From positions 2,046,001 to 2,110,000 of the forward strand of contig NZ_CP047898.1 in assembly GCF_009911795.1 (NCBI RefSeq): DNA of 64,000 nucleotides, written 5' to 3'. Below, piece after piece: positions 49,346 to 55,743 of the stretch. This DNA is from Pseudarthrobacter psychrotolerans. Its GTDB lineage: Bacteria; Actinomycetota; Actinomycetes; Actinomycetales; Micrococcaceae. Below the pieces are notes generated by a model, which did not search any database, was not told where the DNA came from, and worked only from the letters and a program-made list of their open reading frames with translations. The position numbers and the translations under genes are program-made. The first letter of the stretch is position 1; the number at the start of each line of letters is the position of its first letter.

Positions 49346-50020
49346 TTAGGCGGCGTGCAGGCGGGGCGCGAGGTCGCTGACGCGCCGGGCGATGTCAGTG
49401 AAGGCGCCTTCGAAGGCGTCCTCCGTGTTCAGCCTCAGGGGATCCGGAACGGACCAGTGGATCCCTCTCAGGTTGGGGATTTCCTCGTGGGCGTTATCGC
49501 ACACGGTGACGACGAAGTCTTCATCGCTCGCCACCGCGTCCAGCCGGCGCGGGGCGAGGTCTGCCAGGGCGATGCCGTGGCGGTTGGCTACATGGATGGC
49601 CCCTGGGGCGATGCGGTCCGCGGGATGCGTTCCCGCCGAGGCGGAGGGGATCCCGCTGACCTGATTCCAGAGGGCGGCAGCCAGCTGGGACCTGGCGCTG
49701 TTGCGCGTGCAGACGAAGAGGACACGGCTGGCTCCATGCTCGCGACCAGGAGCCAGTCCTTCCAACGCCCCTTCGGCGAGCCGGATGTAGCTGCGCCGCC
49801 TGTCCGCCTCGGAGCGGTGCCGGGTCGCCAGACCCGCGCCTTCCAGCGTGCGCAGATGATGGGACAGCAGGTTCGACGGCATCCCAAGCTCAGCCTGCAA
49901 TTCCGTGGGAGAAAGGTCTCCCAGGGTCAGCAGGTCCACGATGCGCAGCCGCGCAGGATCCGCCAGGGCCGCATGCTTGGCCACCCTCGCCTTCAACGCT
50001 TCAACTGACTCAGTATTCAT
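49346..50020 (-). CDS. ArsR repressor-arsenate reductase (LMW phosphatase) fusion
   Basis: A 224-residue two-domain protein from ATG 50020. Residues 1-90 are an ArsR winged helix (KHAALADPARLRIVDLLTLG; recognition helix MPSNLLSHHLRTLEGAGLAT). Residues 97-224 are an LMW-phosphatase arsenate reductase with the P-loop VCTRNSARSQLAAALW (Cys104) and VVTVCDNAHEEIP. The ArsR part has no Cys, so sensing would have to be by the reductase domain or by other residues. It is divergent from the aquaglyceroporin, with 45 nt between the start codons. Confidence 0.9.
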   Translation of the reverse strand: MNTESVEALKARVAKHAALADPARLRIVDLLTLGDLSPTELQAELGMPSNLLSHHLRTLEGAGLATRHRSEADRRRSYIRLAEGALEGLAPGREHGASRVLFVCTRNSARSQLAAALWNQVSGIPSASAGTHPADRIAPGAIHVANRHGIALADLAPRRLDAVASDEDFVVTVCDNAHEEIPNLRGIHWSVPDPLRLNTEDAFEGAFTDIARRVSDLAPRLHAA

Positions 50021-50040
50021 TGGCTCAATTTTGACTGAGT
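50008..50040. promoter_or_regulatory. Divergent ArsR-fusion / aquaglyceroporin control region
   Basis: The inverted pair ACTCAGT (50008-50014) and ACTGAGT (50034-50040) flanks the fusion start codon and overlaps the space before the aquaglyceroporin gene. A second imperfect pair, TTGAC and GTCAA, lies at about 50031-50056. These differ from the ATTGAT-type boxes of the same island. The region presumably holds both divergent promoters. Confidence 0.45.
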
Positions 50041-50065
50041 TAATTTCTTGCGTCAAGCTGTTGGC

Positions 50066-50812
50066 ATGACTTCTCAACAGCCGCCGCTGTGGCGCCGCAC
50101 CGTCGCCGAACTGCTCGGATCCTGTTTGCTCGTCATGATCGTCGTCGGCTCCGGGATCGCAGCCCAGCAGCTCTCCCCCAACGACGTCGGCCTGCAGCTG
50201 CTCCAGAACAGCACCGCGACCGTGCTGGGCCTGACGGTCCTGATCCTCGTATTCGGTCCCGTCAGCGGCGCGCACTTCAACCCCGTGGTCTCGCTTGTGG
50301 ACTGGGTTCTGGGCCGGCGCAGCGGCGCCGGACTGACCCTGCCGGAGCTGGGCACCTACGTGGTCGCCCAGACCGTCGGCGCCATCAGCGGCAGCGTGGC
50401 CGCGAACGCCATGTTTGACGTGGGCACCTCCATCTCGGCCAAGGAGCGGGCAACGACAGGGCATCTCCTCGGCGAGGTCGTCGCCACCGCAGGCCTCGTC
50501 CTGCTGATCTTCGCCCTGGCAGCCACCAAGCGGGGCGCCCTCGCAGCTCCTGCCGTGGGTGCCTACATCGGAGCAGCGTACTGGTTCACGTCCTCCACGT
50601 CGTTCGCGAACCCGGCCGTGACCGTCGGCCGAATCTTCAGTGACACCTTTGCCGGCATCGCACCGTCTTCCGTTCCCGGCTTCGTCGTTGCTCAACTGAT
50701 CGGCGCTGCAGTAGGCCTTGGCCTCCTCCTCATCCTGTTCCCTGCCGCCGCCCGCACCGCGGACGACGTCATTCTCCCCCACAGTTCCGAAACGCCCAGC
50801 CCAAGGCCATAG
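50066..50812 (+). CDS. aqpS: Aquaglyceroporin (MIP family), probable arsenite channel
   Basis: A 248-residue major intrinsic protein with six membrane helices. The pore half-helices carry NPV (GAHFNPVVSLVDWVL) and NPA (SFANPAVTVGRIFSD), with an Arg after the second motif. In Sinorhizobium an AqpS channel in an ars operon releases arsenite made by ArsC; the same role is inferred here. The start at ATG 50066 (MTSQQPPLWRRTVAELLGSC) is preferred; a TTG at 50048 is in frame. The symbol is a functional guess. Confidence 0.8.
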   Translation: MTSQQPPLWRRTVAELLGSCLLVMIVVGSGIAAQQLSPNDVGLQLLQNSTATVLGLTVLILVFGPVSGAHFNPVVSLVDWVLGRRSGAGLTLPELGTYVVAQTVGAISGSVAANAMFDVGTSISAKERATTGHLLGEVVATAGLVLLIFALAATKRGALAAPAVGAYIGAAYWFTSSTSFANPAVTVGRIFSDTFAGIAPSSVPGFVVAQLIGAAVGLGLLLILFPAAARTADDVILPHSSETPSPRP

Positions 50813-50854
50813 GTCTGCGCCGGTCACCCCCGGCCCGAAACCTCGCAGCTCATA

Positions 50855-50872
50855 CATTGATGATTATCAATG
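50855..50872. promoter_or_regulatory. ArsR-type operator upstream of arsR
   Basis: CATTGAT-GATT-ATCAATG is a perfect 7-bp inverted repeat with a 4-nt spacer, 19 nt before the arsR start. It is the best member of the three boxes in the island and is placed to overlap the promoter of arsR-arsN1. Confidence 0.8.
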
Positions 50873-50890
50873 TTGCGGCATAATGGGTAC

Positions 50891-51241
50891 ATGAACTTGC
50901 TGCCCGTACTCGAACCGGCCACGGACGAAACCTGCTGCACCCCGGCAGGAACGCCTGCCCTAGGCGCTGAAGAGGCGAAGCAGAAAGCCCTGGTCTTCAA
51001 GGCGCTGGCCGATCCGAACCGGCTGCGGCTGCTCTCCATCGTCAAGGCCGAGGCTTCCGGTGAATCCTGCGTTTGCGACCTCACGGAGCCACTTGATCTA
51101 GGGCAGCCCACCGTGTCCCACCACCTGAAGATCCTGGTCGATGCCGGGCTGCTGCACCGCGAAAAGCGCGGAACCTGGGCGTACTACTCCCTGGTGCCCG
51201 GGGCCCTGGAACAGACCGCAGGGCTCCTGGCAACTCTGTGA
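50891..51241 (+). CDS. arsR: Arsenite-responsive repressor ArsR (CC-type sensor)
   Basis: A 116-residue winged-helix repressor. Cys15-Cys16 near the N-terminus (ATDETCCTPAG) and Cys60/Cys62 in the SCVCDL segment match the sensor of the Corynebacterium ArsR, whose site uses Cys15, Cys16 and Cys55. The recognition helix is LGQPTVSHHLKILVDAGLLH. The start is ATG 50891. Its stop overlaps the GTG of the acetyltransferase gene (GTGA). It is the best candidate to bind all three ATTGAT boxes in the island. Confidence 0.92.
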   Translation: MNLLPVLEPATDETCCTPAGTPALGAEEAKQKALVFKALADPNRLRLLSIVKAEASGESCVCDLTEPLDLGQPTVSHHLKILVDAGLLHREKRGTWAYYSLVPGALEQTAGLLATL

Positions 51242-51762
51242 TCTCACCGGAATTGTCCGCTTCCACGATCCGTCCCATGCGCGACACCGACTGGCCGGCA
51301 GTCCACCGGATCTACGCTGAAGGAATCGCCACCGGCCACGCCACCTTCGAATCGGAGGCGCCCGACTGGGAACGGTTCACCGCCTCGAGGCTGACCCGCC
51401 ACCGGCTCGTCGCCGAAACCTTAGAAGGCCGGATCGTTGGCTGGGCCGCCGTCTCCCCCGTCTCCGCACGCCCCGTCTACTCCGGCGTGGTCGAACATTC
51501 CGTCTACGTCGCGGCCGAAGCCCGCGGCCTCGGCCTCGGAACGGCGCTGCTTCAGGCCCTGGCTAAGTCAACAGAGAACGGCGGGATCTGGACTATCCAG
51601 GCCAGCGTCTTCCCCGAAAACGAAGCCAGCCTCAAACTCCATCTCGCCAACGGCTACGTCATCGTCGGGCGAAGGCAACGCATTGCCCGCATGACCCACG
51701 GCCCCTTGACCGGCCAGTGGCGCGACACCGTCCTGATCGAGCGCCGGTCCCCCGTCATCTGA
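51238..51762 (+). CDS. arsN1: GNAT N-acetyltransferase, ArsN1/phosphinothricin type
   Basis: A 174-residue acetyltransferase of the phosphinothricin group: STIRPMRDTDWPAVHRIYAE at the N-terminus, acetyl-CoA loop VYVAAEARGLGLGTALLQAL and ASVFPENEASLKLHLANGYV. Members named ArsN1 found in ars operons acetylate the arsenic-containing antibiotic arsinothricin. The translational coupling to arsR supports that reading. Phosphinothricin resistance is an alternative substrate. The start GTG 51238 is fixed by the overlap. Confidence 0.82.
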   Translation: MISPELSASTIRPMRDTDWPAVHRIYAEGIATGHATFESEAPDWERFTASRLTRHRLVAETLEGRIVGWAAVSPVSARPVYSGVVEHSVYVAAEARGLGLGTALLQALAKSTENGGIWTIQASVFPENEASLKLHLANGYVIVGRRQRIARMTHGPLTGQWRDTVLIERRSPVI

Positions 51763-51863
51763 GGCGCAGCACCTCATTCCCGGCAAGGAGAACCAGCCAG
51801 GCCAGGAGTGGGATCGGGTGTAGCGTCACTGCATATAGCCCTGCCGACTCATGGAGAAAACTG

Positions 51864-54125
51864 ATGACGGACGCCAACGAGACGTTTCCCCTGCTTGGTG
51901 ACGTTCGTGAGGGACAGGCAGCCCTGGGCAGCAAAGCGGCCGCGCTCAATGACCTCTCAGCGCTCGGATTCCGTGTTCCGCCAGGCTTCGTTGTCACCGC
52001 GGAGGCCTGTGACCGGCGCGGCCGGATCCTCGCCGATGCCTTGCAAGATGCCGCCGACAGGATCGGCCCGGGGCCATTTGCCGTCAGGTCCTCTGCCGCC
52101 GCCGAGGACCTGCCCGGATCCTCGTATGCAGGGCTCTACGAGACCTTCCTCAACGTTCCACGGGATGACCTGGAAGATGCAATCAGGCGCTGTCTGGCAT
52201 CCGCTGCCCACGACCGGGTGGCGGCGTATGAGTCAGCGCGCGGGCGGTCAGGCCCGGCGCAACCGGCAGCGTCTGCCATGGCTGCACTCGTGCAGCAAAT
52301 GGTCCATCCCATGGCCGCCGGCGTCGCTTTCACCGCCAATCCGCTCACGGGCGACCGTGACGAAACCATCATCACGGCCATGCAAGGCCTCGGCGAATCG
52401 CTCGTGGCCGGTGAGGCCGTCGGGGAACAATGGATCGTCCGGGATCAGGATGCAGTCTGCACCAAGAATACCGGCACCCTCACTCCAGCCCAGGCGCTGG
52501 AAGTCTCGGAGCTGGCCCGCCGAGTCGCGGCCCATGCCGGGGTCCCGCAGGATATTGAATGGGCTATCGACACAGACGGTGTCCTGTTCCTTCTGCAGGC
52601 GCGGCCCATGACAGCCTTGCCGGAGGCTGTTGAATGGATGGCCCCCGGCAGAGGACTTTGGTCCCGGAACTTCCGCCTTGGTGAATGGCTGCCGGACCCG
52701 ATGACGCCGCTGTTCGAGGACTGGCTTCTTCCCCGGATCGAAGCAGGATACCTCGACGGCATGCAGGCCGACGTCCGCGTGCGGGTGCCCTTCCGCTATA
52801 CCTCCGTCAATGGTTGGTACTACAACGCTCCGCCGGTGCCCTCCGCAAGACTTCTCGCGCGGGTGATCCTGGACGGTCGTGGCCGGGCACCCTGGCTTCT
52901 GTTCAACGCACTCATCCGTGTCTCCACCAATCCTGCGGCGGCGCACCGCGCGGTTCTCCATGGTCTGGAACTGCGATGGCGCAACCACCTGCTGCCCAAT
53001 TACCGCCAGCTCGTGCGGAAGGCGGAACAGGAGGTCGATTCAGCATCCCCGGCCAGGCTTGTCGAACTCGTGGATGCCGTGTGCAACCAGGCAGGAATCT
53101 ACCTTTGGTCCCTGTCCATCGTCGGTGGATCTGCCTGGAAGATGGAATCCGCACTGGCCCGGTTCTGGCAAAAGCATCTGGCCGGCCCGCTGCACGGGAC
53201 GGCGTCGGGAGAAACCGGCCACCAGGTCCTTCTTCGCGGCCTGCCCGGAACCGCCCCGGCACAGGTTTCCCACGCGGTTTACTCCCTGGACTGGTATCAC
53301 CCAACGGCCGGCGAATCGTCGCCTGGGCACCGGAGAATCGGACAACTGCCGGTAACTGGGAAGGCCGCCGCTCTTAGCGCCCAACGGTCCGACGCTGAAG
53401 CGGCCGCACGCAAAGCGCTAAAGGATCAGCCACGAGTGCTCGCGCGCTTCAACGCCCTCCTTGAGGTCGCGCAACACTACGCGGTCCTGAGGGAAGAACA
53501 ATCCCGCGACCTGACCTTGGGATGGCCGCTCCTGCGTATTTGTGCCCGTCGACTCGGCGAACAGCTAGTCGACACGGGCGTCATCGAGAACGCAGCAGAC
53601 CTTCATTTCCTTAAGCTCAGCGAGGTCACTGGACGGTCGGCGGGTACGCGCCCGCCCGCGGCCAGCCGACGCGACGCTTGGCAACAACGGCGACGACTGG
53701 CCGCACCCCTTACCCTGGGCGAGCCCGCCAGGTTCATTGGCGATCCGATTGCCCGAGCCGTCGAAGCGGTAAGAAGTTCACCAGGCCTTCCCGACGGGGC
53801 CATCGTTGGACATCCCGCCAGCACCGGACGGGTGACAGGAATCGTCCGTGTCATGAGCGGAACGGACGACTTCGACACGTTCCTCGAAGGCGAAGTACTG
53901 GTAGCCAAATCGACAGCGCCGGCATGGACACCCCTCTTCGCACGTGCCGCAGCTGTCGTGACCGACGGCGGAACCTTGGCTGCTCACGCCTCCCTGGTTG
54001 CCAGAGAATTCGGCATCCCGGCAGTCGTGGGAACGGGAGACGCGACCCTCCGCCTCCGCACAGGACAACGCGTCACTGTCGATGGCGGTGCGGGCGTCGT
54101 TGTGCCAATTCAGGCGGACCTCTGA
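51864..54125 (+). CDS. PEP/pyruvate-binding, rifampin phosphotransferase-like enzyme
   Basis: A 753-residue dikinase-type enzyme that moves phosphate from ATP through a phospho-His. The N-terminal ATP-grasp domain begins LGSKAAALNDLSALGFRVPP and has AVRSSAAAEDLPGSSYAGLY and FLLQARPMTAL. A central domain of about 350 residues is variable. The C-terminal swivelling domain holds the phospho-His708 in DGGTLAAHASLVAREFGIPA. It lacks a PEP synthase TIM barrel, so it resembles rifampin phosphotransferase more than PpsA. The substrate is unproven. The ATG 51864 has GGAG upstream. The ars context suggests another role. Confidence 0.8.
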   Translation: MTDANETFPLLGDVREGQAALGSKAAALNDLSALGFRVPPGFVVTAEACDRRGRILADALQDAADRIGPGPFAVRSSAAAEDLPGSSYAGLYETFLNVPRDDLEDAIRRCLASAAHDRVAAYESARGRSGPAQPAASAMAALVQQMVHPMAAGVAFTANPLTGDRDETIITAMQGLGESLVAGEAVGEQWIVRDQDAVCTKNTGTLTPAQALEVSELARRVAAHAGVPQDIEWAIDTDGVLFLLQARPMTALPEAVEWMAPGRGLWSRNFRLGEWLPDPMTPLFEDWLLPRIEAGYLDGMQADVRVRVPFRYTSVNGWYYNAPPVPSARLLARVILDGRGRAPWLLFNALIRVSTNPAAAHRAVLHGLELRWRNHLLPNYRQLVRKAEQEVDSASPARLVELVDAVCNQAGIYLWSLSIVGGSAWKMESALARFWQKHLAGPLHGTASGETGHQVLLRGLPGTAPAQVSHAVYSLDWYHPTAGESSPGHRRIGQLPVTGKAAALSAQRSDAEAAARKALKDQPRVLARFNALLEVAQHYAVLREEQSRDLTLGWPLLRICARRLGEQLVDTGVIENAADLHFLKLSEVTGRSAGTRPPAASRRDAWQQRRRLAAPLTLGEPARFIGDPIARAVEAVRSSPGLPDGAIVGHPASTGRVTGIVRVMSGTDDFDTFLEGEVLVAKSTAPAWTPLFARAAAVVTDGGTLAAHASLVAREFGIPAVVGTGDATLRLRTGQRVTVDGGAGVVVPIQADL

Positions 54126-54150
54126 ACTGTTGTGCCACCCAGAGGCCTAC

Positions 54151-54188
54151 GTCTCGTCCCAGTTGAGGTCTGGGACGAGACGCGATTT
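54151..54188 (+). terminator. Terminator of PEP-utilising enzyme gene
   Basis: The perfect 12-bp stem GTCTCGTCCCAG / CTGGGACGAGAC with a 7-nt loop is followed by GCGATTTT, 25 nt after the stop. Its 3' end abuts the TTG start proposed for the next gene. Confidence 0.8.
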
Positions 54189-54507
54189 TGGTCAGCGACA
54201 GTTCATCCCTCGAGTCGATCGGAAGGCAGCTGACCATGGCGGGGTCGCGCTCCGCGACTCCGCTCAGTGCGGCGTCGATTTCGGCCAGAACATCCGCGTC
54301 CATGTGCGGCACATCAAGACTCCGGCAGATACGGCCGGGACCGGCTTTGCCGGTTCTCCAACGATCACGGCTGACGGGGTCGACATCTTCCCCGACGGGG
54401 CGCCGGCCAGCGATCTAGCATGCAGGATCTACCTCACGCCAGACGGTCTTGCCGGCGTTCCGACAATCGATCAGGTGATGGAAGCCCTGACGAACCATGG
54501 CCTCTGA
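54188..54507 (+). pseudogene. Thioredoxin-fold / alkylmercury-lyase-like small protein, frameshifted
   Basis: A protein of 106 residues when corrected. The 3' part, HIKTPADTAGTGFAGSPTIT then ADGVDIFPDGAPASDLACRI and YLTPDGLAGVPTIDQVMEAL, is typical of a family of small thioredoxin-like proteins related to the C-terminus of alkylmercury lyase. The N-terminal helix (LVSDSSSLESIGRQLTMAG) lies one frame over. The G4 run at 54241-54244 read as five joins them as TMAGVALRDSAQCGVDFG. The usual N-terminal Cys-Pro redox site is not visible (DSSS instead). The TTG start is provisional. Confidence 0.6.
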
Positions 54508-54679
54508 TGCTTACCATCAGTGTTCCTGCTGCGGCGGGACAATGCAGCGCGGGAAGCTCCATGCCCTCCGTGCCGAACCCGCCTGCATTTGCCGGAGATG
54601 CGGGCTCTGGGTCGCGTCGCACGCTCGCCCCACCGACAACGTCGCTGTACCGCACTCCCTGGGAAAGAGCAACGCCTAA
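54497..54679 (+). CDS. Small zinc-ribbon protein
   Basis: A 60-residue protein with two Cys pairs, CSCCGGTMQRGKLHALRAEP-ACICRRCGLW, that suit a zinc ribbon. It overlaps the preceding gene by 11 nt (ATG 54497), suggesting that the two are translated together. The rest is short and polar. It could be a regulator or a metal-binding accessory of the ars island. Its size makes the call moderate, but four conserved-looking Cys in this spacing are unlikely by chance. Confidence 0.5.
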   Translation: MASDAYHQCSCCGGTMQRGKLHALRAEPACICRRCGLWVASHARPTDNVAVPHSLGKSNA

Positions 54680-54688
54680 GACTTCGCC

Positions 54689-55657
54689 TCAGGGGAGGTT
54701 GCTGCCCCGTGCCGCAACCCACAGCCCGTACCAGTCGGCCCGGGTCATGGCGTTCGCCACGCGGGCTGCGTCCGCGCAGGCCGCGATTCTCGCCGGATTA
54801 ACGGTGCCGATCACAGGTGCAATGCCGGCCGGATGCTTCATCAGCCACCCCAGGAGGACAGCCTCCCCTGTGGTGCCGTACTGACCGGCAAGCTCCGCAA
54901 CCATCGCGGCCGCGGCAGTCTCGGCCGCCGTCGGGTTTTCCGGAGCCGCCCCGGTGTACAGCCCCTGTGCAAGCGCACCGTAAGCCTGCACGGTGACGCC
55001 GTTGCTGCTGCAGTATTCCAGGGTCCCGTGCGGGAAGCTGTAATCCACCGACTCCGGATGGTTCACCAGGACCTGGCTCTCCAGCCAGGCCCGCTTCAGT
55101 AGGCTCATCTCCAGCTGGTTGGCCACCACGGGCACCTCCAGCCGCTCCTGCAACGCCTCGATCTGCGCACCGGACATGTTGGACACCCCAAGCGCCCGCA
55201 CTTTATCGTCGGCCAGCAGTTGCCCGACGGCAGCTGCCACCTCCGCCAGATCCGTGAGGGGATCCGGGCGGTGCAGCAGCAGGACGTCCACGTAGTCCGT
55301 CTGCAGCCTCTTCAGGCTGCCGTCCACCCGTTCCAGGATGGATTCCCGGCTGAGGTCATAGTGCGTGGCCAGCCCGCGTTCGTTGAGCCGGATCCCGCAC
55401 TTGGTCTGCAGCCGGATCCGGTCGCGCAGGCCGGGGGTTGCCGCCAGCACCTCACCGAACACTGCCTCGGACTTGCCGCTTCGGTAGATGTCCGCGTGGT
55501 CGAACAGCGTGATGCCGGCGTTCAGTGCGGCCTCGACGGCGGCAGCGGCCTCGTCCACATGTTCCAGGCCATGCGGTTCGTCGGTCCAGGTGCCGCCCAG
55601 GCCCATGCAGCCGTAGATGAGTTCCTGCGCGGACGATGGAACGTTGTGTTCGGTCAT
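54689..55657 (-). CDS. Aldo/keto reductase
   Basis: A 322-residue NADPH-dependent TIM-barrel oxidoreductase. The catalytic tetrad is visible: Asp and Tyr in ITLFDHADIYRSGKSEAVFG, Lys in RIRLQTKCGIRLNERGLATH and His in YVDVLLLHRPDPLTDLAEVA. The C-terminal cofactor end reads KHPAGIAPVIGTVNPARIAA. It resembles the YdhF branch. The substrate is unknown. It is transcribed toward the ars island and convergent with the zinc-ribbon gene. Confidence 0.92.
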   Translation of the reverse strand: MTEHNVPSSAQELIYGCMGLGGTWTDEPHGLEHVDEAAAAVEAALNAGITLFDHADIYRSGKSEAVFGEVLAATPGLRDRIRLQTKCGIRLNERGLATHYDLSRESILERVDGSLKRLQTDYVDVLLLHRPDPLTDLAEVAAAVGQLLADDKVRALGVSNMSGAQIEALQERLEVPVVANQLEMSLLKRAWLESQVLVNHPESVDYSFPHGTLEYCSSNGVTVQAYGALAQGLYTGAAPENPTAAETAAAAMVAELAGQYGTTGEAVLLGWLMKHPAGIAPVIGTVNPARIAACADAARVANAMTRADWYGLWVAARGSNLP

Positions 55658-55687
55658 TTCTTCACTCTTTCATGGGCCGCGGCAGAC

Positions 55688-55727
55688 GCACAGGTGGCGG
55701 GACCCGGCCGGGTCCCGCCACCTGTGC
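55688..55727. terminator. 40-nt perfect palindrome between GH13 and aldo/keto reductase genes
   Basis: The 20-nt arm GCACAGGTGGCGGGACCCGG is followed immediately by its exact reverse complement, with no spacer. It lies 17 nt after the alpha-glucosidase stop on the minus strand and 31 nt before the aldo/keto reductase start. It probably ends the sugar operon, but no T-run follows. Confidence 0.75.
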
Positions 55728-55743
55728 TTGATCTTGAGTTATG

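Noticed and set aside
54073..54312. Minus-strand frame of 79 residues beginning MPHMDADVLAEIDAALSGVA
   Set aside because: It overlaps the terminator and the better supported thioredoxin-like gene on the other strand; no family match is recalled.
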